Source: Myxococcota bacterium (lineage in GTDB: Bacteria > Myxococcota_A > UBA9160 > UBA4427). From it: a stretch of DNA of 64,000 nucleotides. This document shows, piece after piece, positions 52,709 through 61,818 of this stretch (the stretch's first letter is position 1; each line of letters opens with the position of its first letter). The notes below the pieces were generated by a model that worked only from the letters and a program-made list of their open reading frames with translations, did not search any database and was not told the origin of the DNA. The position numbers and the translations under genes were made by a program. Where the stretch lies: the NCBI GenBank assembly GCA_028823175.1, contig JAPKBZ010000016.1:1-64000 (forward strand), given 5' to 3'.

Positions 52709-52734
52709 CTTGGGGCTTCGTATTACCCCCCAAG
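52709..52734. promoter_or_regulatory. Inverted repeat before the PilZ fusion gene
   Basis: CTTGGGG (52709-52715) and CCCCAAG (52728-52734) form a 7-bp inverted repeat with a 12-base AT-rich centre, 45 bases before the chosen start at 52779. It may be an operator or a leader hairpin. No regulator is identified. Confidence 0.4.
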
Positions 52735-52778
52735 CTTTACGTTGCCAGGCGGTCAGGGCCGCCGGCTTGGAAGGGTCC

Positions 52779-55208
52779 ATGTTAAGCAGGTCGACGCCCA
52801 TCCATGAGGGTGCCCTTCGCCGTCTGCACCCCGACACCCTCGAGGACGCCGCCCGGATTCGGGCGCTCTTCGTTCGCGCTCGTGACGAGGGTACGGATTT
52901 TCATCGCGGGCTCAACAGCCGAGCAGACCTCGAAGTGGCCGTGCTCGAAGAAGTCCTGGACGACGAGCTCGTCTTCCGGACTAAGAATTTCGATCGCGCG
53001 TCCATTGGGGAACAGGTTTTCCTGAATTTTACCAGTGCCGGGCGCCCCTATTTTTTCGCCACGCGCCCCTTGTCGAACCTCCACGAGGGAAGGCTTCGGG
53101 TAAAGCTTCCGGCGGCGATCTTCTACGGTGAGCGTAGAGATCGGGCTCGCCGTCCCCCCGACGGAGGGGCCGGCGATCCGAGCCGGGTAGAGGTCGAGGA
53201 TGGCCAGGGCGGCTATCACAAGGCCTGGGTCGAGGACGTTTCGCCTTCGGGCCTCGGCCTGCTGATCGAGACCGATGCAATTCCTGAGCAGCCGGTCAAG
53301 GTGCGCTTCCTGGACGGGCAGAATTCTGGGGCCGAGCTCCAGCTTGAATTGCGAAATCACCAGCCCGCCGAAGGCCGACAGGGCTGGACCCGCTACGGCC
53401 TCTCTCGCCATCTGCCAGCCCCGGTGAACCCGGTCGAGGTCGAGGAGTTCGACGAGTTGGCCTTGGAGGTCGCCCCCGATCCCGCATACCCTGGAGTCGA
53501 AGATCCGAGAGTCGTGCGCATCAGGAACGGTTCGGGCGAAGAGATCGTGGGGCTCGTGGATGCCTGGGGCGACTCGGGCGCTCGAACCGCAGTCGTGATG
53601 CCCAATGGGTGGGGGCAGACCAAGGAGGTCCTGCTGCCGCTGGCGCGGACCCTGGTCACCACCTTTCGGGGGAACGAGGAGGACGTGGTCGTCCTCCGCT
53701 ATGACGGCACCCAGCGCCGGGGAGAATCCCACAAGGGGCCCGAGCCCCAAGCGCCCGGGCTGGAAAGCCGCGATTTCGTTTTCTCCCAGGGCGTTCGCGA
53801 TCTCGAGGCTGTGGTGGCCTATATGCGGGATTCAGAGGAATGGGGAGTTTCCAGACTGATTGTGGTGAGCTTCAGCGCTGCGGCCATCGAGGTTCGAAAA
53901 ACCGTTGCTCGGGACGGGGGCCGGACCATCGACGGCTGGGTGAGTGTGGTGGGCTCGCCGGATCTCCAGAGCATGTCCCGATCGATTTCAGGAGGCATCG
54001 ACTTCATTGCTGGCCATGAACTCGGCCTCGAGTTCGGGCTCCAGGAATTGCTCGGCGTCACACTGGATGTCGACAAGGTGGTGAAGGATGCCAAGTCGCA
54101 CGGCATGGCCTTTGTCGAGGATGCGGGTCGGGATTTCGCAGCCACCGATATTCCCATTACCTGGTACCACGGTCGTCACGACGCCTGGGTCGATTTGGCC
54201 CGGGTTCAGAGCGTGCTCTCGCACGGAGACACGAGTCGTCGCCGCCTGGTGGTCGTCCCCACCGGGCACCAGCTGCGGAGCAGCAAGCAAGCAAGCCAAG
54301 TCTTTCAGTGCATCGCTCGAGAAGTCGGTCGTATGGCCCTTGGCCGGGATTTCTCGCCGCAGTCGCCTTCGGCGCGCGAGGTCCGGCGATTGCGAGCGGC
54401 AGAGCGACGCCGTCTGCCGAGCGAGGAGACGGACCTTCACGCGTTTTGGGTGGATTATCTCGTCGGGCGCGATCGGTCCGTGGGCATCGAATTACTGACC
54501 GCCAGCAACGCCTATCGGAATTTGATGGCCGAACAGATCGCAGCCCTCGAGCTCGGGCCGGACCAGCGGGTCGTCGACCTCGGCTCGGGAACGGGGAGCT
54601 TTGCCCTGGGGTTGGCGGCCTGGCCCGAGCGGCCTTCCGGACTTCGGGTCACTGCCTTCGACTACGTCGAGGACGCCCTGCGACGCTCCCGGAGTCGGGT
54701 GGCTGCCCGTCCGGGCGGCGCTGATTTCGTTTTCGAGTGTGCCGAGGCCAACTTGAATTTGCTCGCCCGGGGCCAGCATATTCCGGTCGCCGACGGGGGG
54801 GCGGACCGCGTTCTGGCCTCCCTGCTGCTCTCCTACCTCGAAGTGCCCACCCGGCTCCTCGAGGAGGCCTTCCGAATCCTGCGGCCGGGCGGACGTCTGG
54901 TGATCTCCTCCCTTTGCCGAGATGCCGACATCAGCGGCCTCTACGTGGAGGCCTACGCCGAACTCCAGGCCGGGGACGCGGTGGCGGCCCTGCCCGAATT
55001 ACAGGCCCTGGAGCTCGGCGACCTGGCGCGAAATTTCCTCAACGACGCGGCGAAGATCCTCGAGTTCGAGGACTCCGGGGCTTTTCATTTCTGGGAGCCC
55101 GACGAGCTCGCTGACATCGTCCGGGCGTGCGGTTTTCAGGACGTGCGGACCCTCCGCAGCCTCGGTACTCCCCCCCAGGCGGTGGTGTTGGCTGCCCTTA
55201 GACCCTGA
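52779..55208 (+). CDS. PilZ - LuxD-like acyltransferase - methyltransferase fusion
   Basis: 809 residues with three modules. (1) Residues 1 to about 215: a YcgR-N/PilZ-like part; the c-di-GMP motifs RRxxxR (RRDRAR, 119-124) and DxSxxG (DVSPSG, 153-158) are both complete. (2) About 220-520: an alpha/beta hydrolase like LuxD myristoyl-acyltransferase/thioesterase: VVVLRYDGTQRRGES, nucleophile region VVSFSAAAIEV (Ser366), HGRHDAW (Asp468) and PTGHQL (His497). (3) About 555-809: class I SAM methyltransferase with VVDLGSGTGSF (598-608) and RILRPGGRLVIS. A c-di-GMP-controlled enzyme acting on an acyl substrate is inferred. The start at 52779 has GAAGGG ahead; longer in-frame starts reach 52641. The histidine kinase gene follows by 90 bases. 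Confidence 0.85.
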   Translation: MLSRSTPIHEGALRRLHPDTLEDAARIRALFVRARDEGTDFHRGLNSRADLEVAVLEEVLDDELVFRTKNFDRASIGEQVFLNFTSAGRPYFFATRPLSNLHEGRLRVKLPAAIFYGERRDRARRPPDGGAGDPSRVEVEDGQGGYHKAWVEDVSPSGLGLLIETDAIPEQPVKVRFLDGQNSGAELQLELRNHQPAEGRQGWTRYGLSRHLPAPVNPVEVEEFDELALEVAPDPAYPGVEDPRVVRIRNGSGEEIVGLVDAWGDSGARTAVVMPNGWGQTKEVLLPLARTLVTTFRGNEEDVVVLRYDGTQRRGESHKGPEPQAPGLESRDFVFSQGVRDLEAVVAYMRDSEEWGVSRLIVVSFSAAAIEVRKTVARDGGRTIDGWVSVVGSPDLQSMSRSISGGIDFIAGHELGLEFGLQELLGVTLDVDKVVKDAKSHGMAFVEDAGRDFAATDIPITWYHGRHDAWVDLARVQSVLSHGDTSRRRLVVVPTGHQLRSSKQASQVFQCIAREVGRMALGRDFSPQSPSAREVRRLRAAERRRLPSEETDLHAFWVDYLVGRDRSVGIELLTASNAYRNLMAEQIAALELGPDQRVVDLGSGTGSFALGLAAWPERPSGLRVTAFDYVEDALRRSRSRVAARPGGADFVFECAEANLNLLARGQHIPVADGGADRVLASLLLSYLEVPTRLLEEAFRILRPGGRLVISSLCRDADISGLYVEAYAELQAGDAVAALPELQALELGDLARNFLNDAAKILEFEDSGAFHFWEPDELADIVRACGFQDVRTLRSLGTPPQAVVLAALRP

Positions 55209-55298
55209 GGGACCGCCCCGGTCTCCGAGAGCGCGAAAAACCCGGCAAGTGGTTGGCTTTTTTAAAGTTTCGGGGGCTCTTGCCGATCATTTGAGGGC

Positions 55299-58073
55299 AT
55301 GGACACGCTTGCCCAACCCCGTTACCGAGAATACCGGGCGCAGGTCGAAGGCGAACTGCTCGCCCCGGCCCTGCGCAACGCGATCCTGATTTTCTTCCTG
55401 CTCCAGACCTTTGTCTTCATTCCGGCGGATTGGCTGCTGCATCCCGACGATTTCGCCTTTTTCCTCGGCTCCCGTCTGGCGATGAACTTCCTGCTCTGGG
55501 TCATCTACTCCTGGGCGGCCCTTCGCTGGCCGGTCGCCTCGGTGGCCGCGGTTTGTGGGCTTGGTTCGCTCCTCTTTATGACGATGGTCGTCCAGACCGG
55601 CGGCGTGACCAGCGGCTATTACGTGGGCATGATTCTGCTGGTTGTTGGGATGGGCGTGATTACCCCGATGGACGCTCGCCAATCCGCGGGCATCGGTGCG
55701 ATGATGTTCGCGAGTTATGCGGCGTTGCCGCTCTATACCTCGGCCGCCGTGTCCTGGGGAGCCTTCGGTGAAAATCTCTTCTTTCTCGGGGCCGCCTGCG
55801 CCGAAGCTTGCTGGGCCGCCATGCACATGGATCGCATGCGCTATGCGGATTATTGCCAGAAGCGTGCGCTCGAAGAGGCCAGGGATGAACTCGCCCAACT
55901 CGATCGAGCCAAGTCGCGCTTCAGTGCAAATGTTCACCACGAACTGCGGACTCCGCTGACCCTGATCCTCGCGCCTCTCGACGCCCTGAGAACGGGCGAA
56001 TTTGGGAGACTCCCCGTCGAGGTTCAGAAAACGATCGACATGATGCTCAGCAACGGTCGCCGGCTCCACCGGATGATCAATAATCTGCTGGATCTTGCCA
56101 AGCTCGAGAATGAGCAGTTTGCCATTCAACGCCAGCCGTTTCAGCTCGGCCCCATGGTGGGTGAATTGCTTTCTAGTGCCCGGCCCCTGGCGGATCGCAA
56201 GGCGATCGAGCTCAGTATGGAGGGTTTTGATTCGCTGCCGGAAATCAACGCCGACGCCGTTGCGATCGACAAGGTTTTGGTGAATCTCCTGGGGAATGCC
56301 CTGAAGTTCACCGAGGCTCATGGTCAGGTCAAGATTTCTGCGCGAGCCGACTCGGATGGAATCAAGCTCGCTGTTGCGGACACCGGGGTCGGCATTCCCG
56401 TGACTAAGCTCTCGGCGGTTTTTGATCGTTTCGCGCAGGTGGACGATTCTGCGACCCGTCGTCACGAAGGGACGGGAATCGGCCTCGCGCTGACCCGGGA
56501 AATGGTAGAGCTTCATGGTGGCCAGATTTGGGCGGCCAGCGCGGGTGAAGGGCAGGGAACAACGATTCACTTCACACTGCCTTGGGGCGAGCCCGACGTG
56601 GGGCTCGACGAAGAGATCCTTCGCGATGATCGAGGCGCTACCGCTCATCTGGAAGATTCGCCCGCTCTCTTGGCCAGAGAACCGCAGCAGGGGGGCGAGG
56701 GCGAGCCGGCTTCGCCGCCGCGCGCGCTGCCCGATATCGATCGATCGCTCCTCCGCTGGGCCGACCAGGAGGAGGACGAACCCGAGAGTCGGGTGCCCGC
56801 TCTTCCTCGGAGTTCAGCGAGTCGGGGCCAGGTACTGATCGCCGAAGACAACCCGGATATGCGCTCGTTGCTCGCTGCTCTGGTCGGGCGGGAGTTTGAG
56901 GTCCGCACCGCGCGCAACGGGAGAGAAGCGCTCGAAGCTGTGCGCGAGTCGCCTCCCGATCTCGTTCTCTCGGATGTGATGATGCCCGAGGTTTCCGGCT
57001 TGGAACTTTGCCAAGCCATAAAGGGCGACCCGGAGCTGCGTCGAATCCCCGTAGTGCTTGTCACATCCAAGGCCGAGCGTGATGTGAAGATCGAAGGTCT
57101 TGAACTTGGGGCCGACGACTATGTGACGAAACCCTTTCATCCCAGGGAGCTTCTCGCCCGGGTTCGGTCTCTCGTTCGGGTGACCAGCCTCCAAAGAGAG
57201 CTCGCTGGCCGAAATAGTGAACTCGAATCGGCACTAGGGGAACTGAAGCAGGCCGAAGTCCAACTGGTTCAGTCCGAACGCCTTGCGGCGGTGGGCGAGT
57301 TGGCTGCGGGCCTGGCGCACGAAGTCAATAATCCCGTCAATTTCGCTCTTAATGCGGTGCGCGCCCTGGAAGTCACGGTGCGCGAGTTGAGGGAGTTCGC
57401 CGAGGGTATGATGTCGCTGGATGCATCGGACGCCGATGGACTCGCTCGCCGCCTGGAAGAGTTTCAGCGGGATATGGGCGGACAACACGCCGGCGAGTTG
57501 GCCGAGACCGTTTTGGAGTTGTCGGGAATCGTAGGCGAAGGGCTCAAACGAACTTCTGCTCTAGTGGGCGATCTGCGCGAATTTGCTCGGCCCGGGAGCC
57601 GGGGCGAGACCCAGACGGACGTCAATGTCGAGGCCGGCCTGCGTTCGACCCTGACCCTCGTCGGTCACGCCATCGCCGCCGCCAATGCCGAACTCGATGT
57701 TCAGATCGAGCCGGGGTTGCCAGGATTGGCTGGAGATCCGGGAGGCCTGAATCAGGTTTACCTGAATCTCCTGAAGAACGCCGTCGAGGCCCTCGGTCCG
57801 AGGGGGGGGACTATCCGAGTGAGGGCGGCTCGGGAGGCGGAGCACGTTTCGATCCGCATCGGCGACGACGGCCAGGGAATCGCTCCCGAGATCAGGGAGC
57901 GGCTCTTCGAGCCCTTCTTTACCACCAAGGACGCGGCGGGAGGAACCGGGCTGGGGCTCGCGATCTGCCAGCGCATCGTGGATGACCACGGAGGTACCCT
58001 GACCCTAGAGAGTGAGGAGGGCCGGGGCGCTGAATTCATCGTTCGCCTCCCGGTTCCGGAAGCCTCGGAATGA
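55299..58073 (+). CDS. Hybrid sensor histidine kinase, kinase-receiver-kinase
   Basis: 924 residues. Six hydrophobic segments (about residues 24-175) form a membrane sensor; a short coiled coil leads to a first kinase with His214 in HHELRTPL, N box LLGNALKF, G boxes DTGVGIP and GTGIGLAL. After an acidic linker (about 430-505) comes a receiver domain with Asp559 in LSDVMMP and Lys611 in TKPF. A coiled coil (632-662) leads to a second kinase of NtrB/ZraS type with His674 in GLAHEVNNP, LLKNAVEAL, and GTGLGLAI. Two kinases around one receiver allow internal phosphate flow. No separate output regulator is adjacent. Ribosome site weak. Confidence 0.93.
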   Translation: MDTLAQPRYREYRAQVEGELLAPALRNAILIFFLLQTFVFIPADWLLHPDDFAFFLGSRLAMNFLLWVIYSWAALRWPVASVAAVCGLGSLLFMTMVVQTGGVTSGYYVGMILLVVGMGVITPMDARQSAGIGAMMFASYAALPLYTSAAVSWGAFGENLFFLGAACAEACWAAMHMDRMRYADYCQKRALEEARDELAQLDRAKSRFSANVHHELRTPLTLILAPLDALRTGEFGRLPVEVQKTIDMMLSNGRRLHRMINNLLDLAKLENEQFAIQRQPFQLGPMVGELLSSARPLADRKAIELSMEGFDSLPEINADAVAIDKVLVNLLGNALKFTEAHGQVKISARADSDGIKLAVADTGVGIPVTKLSAVFDRFAQVDDSATRRHEGTGIGLALTREMVELHGGQIWAASAGEGQGTTIHFTLPWGEPDVGLDEEILRDDRGATAHLEDSPALLAREPQQGGEGEPASPPRALPDIDRSLLRWADQEEDEPESRVPALPRSSASRGQVLIAEDNPDMRSLLAALVGREFEVRTARNGREALEAVRESPPDLVLSDVMMPEVSGLELCQAIKGDPELRRIPVVLVTSKAERDVKIEGLELGADDYVTKPFHPRELLARVRSLVRVTSLQRELAGRNSELESALGELKQAEVQLVQSERLAAVGELAAGLAHEVNNPVNFALNAVRALEVTVRELREFAEGMMSLDASDADGLARRLEEFQRDMGGQHAGELAETVLELSGIVGEGLKRTSALVGDLREFARPGSRGETQTDVNVEAGLRSTLTLVGHAIAAANAELDVQIEPGLPGLAGDPGGLNQVYLNLLKNAVEALGPRGGTIRVRAAREAEHVSIRIGDDGQGIAPEIRERLFEPFFTTKDAAGGTGLGLAICQRIVDDHGGTLTLESEEGRGAEFIVRLPVPEASE

Positions 58074-58263
58074 GTGGCAATTCTGACGAAACGGTGGAGT
58101 CGCCGCCGAGGGTCGCTAGACTCTCGCTGAGCTCCCCAGTTGAGCGGTGCGGATATATGCGTACATGGCCTGAAAAAGCACTGCGAACCACGGCGCTCTG
58201 GGGTGGCCTCGCCGGTCGCCCGAGGCACGAGCCGGGGGTCATATTGAGTCGGTCGAGGTCTCG

Positions 58264-58773
58264 ATGAAGACTCGTATGCTGACCTTGATTAGGCATGCTG
58301 AAGCCGGGTCGCTCCATGGATCCCGGATCACGGACCACAACCGCCCGCTGACCGAGAGGGGCCGGCATGACGCTCGCCGGCTCGCCACTCGCCTAGAGGC
58401 AGCGGGCTTTTTGCCCGATTTGATGTGGACGAGTGACGCCGAACGGGCGGAGACGACAGCCAGGCTGATCCAGGCAGGGATCGGGCTGTCGGACGCGGCC
58501 GTGGCTGTTCGACCGGGTCTTTATCTGGCGCACACGAAAACCCTCGTCGATCTGATTGGGAACGCCGACGATGATTTCTCTGCGCTCGCTGTGGTCGGCC
58601 ACAATCCCGGTCTGAGCGAGCTCTGGGATTGGCTGTGCGACAAGCCGGGCTGCGGGCTTCCGACCTGCGGCATCGTCAGCCTGGAACTCGCGATCTCGCG
58701 CTGGAGCGACCTGCAGCCGGGTTGTGCAAATCTTTGCGATTTCACTCGCCCGGAGCTGACTTTCTCGTTCTAG
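58264..58773 (+). CDS. sixA: SixA-type phosphohistidine phosphatase
   Basis: 169 residues of the SixA branch of histidine phosphatases: TLIRHAEAGS (catalytic RHG-type motif with Ala), LTERGRHDARRLATRL and VVGHNPGLSEL (second His). SixA removes phosphate from phosphohistidines of HPt domains in hybrid kinase relays. Its place directly after a hybrid kinase gene (190 bases) supports such a role here, though co-transcription is not shown. The last third is longer and Cys-rich (CDKPGCGLPTCG) compared with the family. Confidence 0.88.
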   Translation: MKTRMLTLIRHAEAGSLHGSRITDHNRPLTERGRHDARRLATRLEAAGFLPDLMWTSDAERAETTARLIQAGIGLSDAAVAVRPGLYLAHTKTLVDLIGNADDDFSALAVVGHNPGLSELWDWLCDKPGCGLPTCGIVSLELAISRWSDLQPGCANLCDFTRPELTFSF

Positions 58774-58863
58774 TCCCTGGGTTGGCGATCCGGCCACCGA
58801 TCGGCTTTCTTCCTTCCCCTGGCCCCGGGTACATCGTTTGGGCGCCGGGAAGGAGGGAAAGGC

Positions 58864-59454
58864 TTGTCTTCTGAGGTGGAGTTTTTCTACGATTACGGCA
58901 GCCCCTACAGCTATATCGCCAACTCCCAATTATCCGGGTTGATCGAGAGAGCGGGCTGCACGATTCGCTATCGACCCATGCTCCTGGGGGGGGTCTTCAA
59001 GGCTACTGGCAATCGCTCGCCCGCCGAGGAGACCGTGAAGGCGAAGCGCCTCTACTCTGGAAGCGAAATGAAGCGATGGGTCGAATATTTGGGGTTGAGT
59101 CTCCGGAGCAACCCTCATTTTCCGGTCAACACTCTCCTTCTCATGCGCTGCGCCCACGCTGCTCTGGTTCGGGGCGAGTTCGACACCTTTCATGCGGCGG
59201 CGTTCTCCGCGCTCTGGGAGCAGGAGAAGAATTTGGCCGACCCCAGCGTCCTCGGGGAGGTGCTGTCTGGGGCAGGCCTCGACCCGGGAAGCTTGCTGGA
59301 GAATGCCTCGGATCCCGCCGTCAAGGGCGCTTTGCGGGAAACCACAGAGGAAGCCGTGGCCCGGGGCGTTTTTGGCGCGCCCTCTTTTTTCGTCGACGGG
59401 GAACTCTTCTTCGGGAATGATCGCCTGGGCTTCGTTGAGCGCGCTCTGAGCTAG
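58864..59454 (+). CDS. DsbA-fold protein, HCCA isomerase/GST-kappa type
   Basis: 196 residues of the thioredoxin-like DsbA fold without the CxxC pair. The opening VEFFYDYGSPYSYIANSQL has the DYxSPxSY motif of 2-hydroxychromene-2-carboxylate isomerases, which use glutathione; GVFGAPSFFVDGELFFGNDRL is the family's cis-Pro end. A role in aromatic or polycyclic degradation fits but is not proven. TTG start with GGAGGGAAAGG ahead. Confidence 0.88.
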   Translation: MSSEVEFFYDYGSPYSYIANSQLSGLIERAGCTIRYRPMLLGGVFKATGNRSPAEETVKAKRLYSGSEMKRWVEYLGLSLRSNPHFPVNTLLLMRCAHAALVRGEFDTFHAAAFSALWEQEKNLADPSVLGEVLSGAGLDPGSLLENASDPAVKGALRETTEEAVARGVFGAPSFFVDGELFFGNDRLGFVERALS

Positions 59455-59528
59455 GGGTGACCCGCCGGGCCGTTTGTTATTGAAGACGAGCCCGCTCGCC
59501 CCTCTGTTAAGTCGAAAGGATCCACTTC

Positions 59529-60686
59529 GTGACACAAGCCGAAGTCTACGAGTTCGACAATGCGCCTCTCCTGTCGGCGGCCCGGACGGCCACGGGGCTC
59601 GAGAATTTCGGTGATCCCCGATTCGAGGAGGGCTTGGCGGCGCTTTGCCAAATGTTGGACACCACCGGGGGTCTCGACGAACGGGGTCGGCGATCCAACT
59701 GGAAACGCCTGGTCCGGCTGCTGTCCACCCGGCTCCGGGTGGAGGCCGCCTTCGGGACACATCCGGAGATTCGCGAACGCGAAATTCGCCGTCCGATGTT
59801 TTTGACGGGCCTGCCGCGAACCGGGACCTCGGCCACCTTCAACCTACTTGGGCAGGATCCGGCCGCCCGGCCGCTTCTCCTCTGGGAGGGCACCTTCCCG
59901 GAGCCCCTAGACGGGCTTTCCGAGGGAGCAGAGGACCCCCGGCATAAGGCCATGAAGGAAACATTTGCCAAGTTGCGCGAGCGAAACCCCGATTTTACCC
60001 GGATTCATTTCGCCGATGCAGATACTCCCGAAGAGTGCGTGATCCCCATGGCGATCACGTTCGAGAACGTCCAGCAGGGCATCGAAGTCCTGATGGAACC
60101 CTATGCCTCGTTCTTTCGAGACGCGGACCTGCGCCCACAATACGCCTATTACCGGGATCTCCTCAAGATGGTCGACTGGCAGCGTCCGGGCGAGCGCTGG
60201 CTTCTGAAGTCTCCAGCGCACCTCTGGGCGCTGGATGCGATTGTCGAGACTTTTCCGGACTGTTGCATTGTCCTCACCCATCGTGATCCGCTGGAGGCCA
60301 TCGCCTCCTATTGCAGCATGATGGAGACGCTGCTCGAGAGCCAGGGGTTTTCTCCCCAGCCCGATCTCGGGAAGACGGTTCTGGATTTTTGCGCCACTTC
60401 CCTTGAGCGGGGCTACTCGGTGCGCGATCGGTCCGATCCCCGACGCTTTATCGATATTCGTTTCGCGGATTTCGTTGACGACTCCATGAGCGTGATCCGC
60501 AAAATCTACGATCATTTCGAACTCGGCCTGGATCCGTCCGCGGAGACCTCCATGGCGGATTACCTCGCTGCCAACCCGAAAGGAAAACACGGCGCTCACG
60601 AGTACGATCTCGGGCGTTACGGCCTGACCGAGGCGGATATTCAGGCGCGCCTGGGTTGGTATATCGATCGCTTCGAGCTGGGCTAG
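59529..60686 (+). CDS. Sulfotransferase family protein
   Basis: 385 residues. The PAPS 5'-phosphosulfate loop FLTGLPRTGTSATFNLL is near residue 92 and the 3'-phosphate strand is in WLLKSPAHLWALDAIVETFPD; IVLTHRDPLEAIAS follows. This is the bacterial Sulfotransfer_3/Stf type found in large numbers in mycobacteria and related lipid-rich bacteria, acting on hydroxylated lipids or steroids. GTG start with AAAGGA ahead. Cytoplasmic; the acceptor is unknown. Confidence 0.9.
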   Translation: MTQAEVYEFDNAPLLSAARTATGLENFGDPRFEEGLAALCQMLDTTGGLDERGRRSNWKRLVRLLSTRLRVEAAFGTHPEIREREIRRPMFLTGLPRTGTSATFNLLGQDPAARPLLLWEGTFPEPLDGLSEGAEDPRHKAMKETFAKLRERNPDFTRIHFADADTPEECVIPMAITFENVQQGIEVLMEPYASFFRDADLRPQYAYYRDLLKMVDWQRPGERWLLKSPAHLWALDAIVETFPDCCIVLTHRDPLEAIASYCSMMETLLESQGFSPQPDLGKTVLDFCATSLERGYSVRDRSDPRRFIDIRFADFVDDSMSVIRKIYDHFELGLDPSAETSMADYLAANPKGKHGAHEYDLGRYGLTEADIQARLGWYIDRFELG

Positions 60687-60804
60687 GCCCATCTGCCAAA
60701 GAGTCGCCCCGGTTTTATGGCCGAGCACCGAGATCCCCAGACAATCGGCAAATCTGACCGGGGGTGGTGGGCTCGGCGGTTGACTCGCTCTAGTATCTGC
60801 CTCA

Positions 60805-61659
60805 GTGGGAACGCTTCTCCTCATCCTCGCAGCTCTCATCGTTTGGCTCCTGATCCGGGTCCAGCCCCTGCTGGGGCAGGCCCATCTCGAGCGCCTCGAC
60901 CGTTTTCACTCCTCTCTCGCGGCGGATAGAGAGAAAGTGGTGATTTGTCTGGGGGATAGTCTCACCCACGGCAACGCGAGTTTTGACTACGTTCACGCCC
61001 TTGCGCTCCGACTGGAGCCCTGGGGATATACGGTCCTCAACGCCGGGGCCAACGGTGAGCTGGCTTGGAATGTGCTGCAGCGCGCCGAGGAGGTTGTTGC
61101 GGTCGAGCCTGCATTTGTTGTGCTCCTGGTGGGAACCAACGACGCGCGCGGGAGCGAGGACGAGCGGGCCGGGGCGAGGTACGTCCGGAGGCAGGAGCTG
61201 CCGCAACCGCCCAATGAAGACTTCTTCTTCGACAATTATCGTCTTCTCCTCGACAAGTTGGAGGCCTGCGAGACCGCCCGTACCGTTCTCGTGACTTTGC
61301 CCCCCCTCGGCGAGCGAAGGGGAGAACCGATCGATGAGGTTCTTGACGGGTTCAATAAGTTTATAGAGGCCGAAGCCCAAGCACGGGAGATGGTGTGCCT
61401 ACCACTGGGTCGAGTACTGCACGAGCGGTTGCTCGCCGATGCCTTTGAGGATACGCCGGCCTACGAGGCGCAGCGGGCAGAGCGATTGGTCTCGAAATCC
61501 CTCTTTCGTCATTACCTCCTGGGTTGGAGCTGGGACCGGATCTCGAGTCATTTTCGGATGAAGCTACTCACCGATATGATTCACCTCAATGAGGCTTCGG
61601 GGTCGACGCTGGTCGATCTCATCGAAGCCGAAATCAAGGTAGAATCCGAGTCGGAGTAG
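60805..61659 (+). CDS. SGNH/GDSL hydrolase
   Basis: 284 residues. An N-terminal hydrophobic helix (about 3-22) anchors the protein, probably facing the periplasm. SGNH blocks are present: GDSLTHGN with the Ser, NAGANGE, VGTNDARG, and the Asp-x-x-His pair in DMIHLN at the C-terminus. It should hydrolyse an ester or deacylate a lipid. The insertion LFRHYLLGWSWDRISSHFRM before the DxxH is longer than usual. GTG start without an obvious ribosome site. Confidence 0.85.
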   Translation: MGTLLLILAALIVWLLIRVQPLLGQAHLERLDRFHSSLAADREKVVICLGDSLTHGNASFDYVHALALRLEPWGYTVLNAGANGELAWNVLQRAEEVVAVEPAFVVLLVGTNDARGSEDERAGARYVRRQELPQPPNEDFFFDNYRLLLDKLEACETARTVLVTLPPLGERRGEPIDEVLDGFNKFIEAEAQAREMVCLPLGRVLHERLLADAFEDTPAYEAQRAERLVSKSLFRHYLLGWSWDRISSHFRMKLLTDMIHLNEASGSTLVDLIEAEIKVESESE

Positions 61660-61743
61660 CGAAGCCCGGCGACGCTGGGCGCGAATCGATTCTCCGTGGT
61701 CGAAGCTCGCCGAGGGGAGAGTTCTTGGCCCGCATGACCATGC

Positions 61744-61771
61744 TTTACATTCGCTTGTCCAGTTCTAGAAT
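61744..61771 (+). promoter_or_regulatory. Sigma-70-type promoter for the acyl-CoA dehydrogenase pair
   Basis: TTTACA (61744-61749) and TAGAAT (61766-61771), each one base off consensus, are 16 bases apart. The predicted start site is about 40 bases before the ATG at 61819. The -10 region overlaps the palindrome TTCTAGAA, a possible repressor site. Confidence 0.55.
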
Positions 61772-61818
61772 AAACGGGCTAGACCCGGAGGAGTGGCGTC
61801 CGGAAACCAGGGGGTAGT

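Noticed and set aside
55240-55275. A-run and T-run around a weak stem between the PilZ fusion and the kinase gene, read as a terminator
   Set aside because: The stem has mismatches and a bulge; not strong enough to call.
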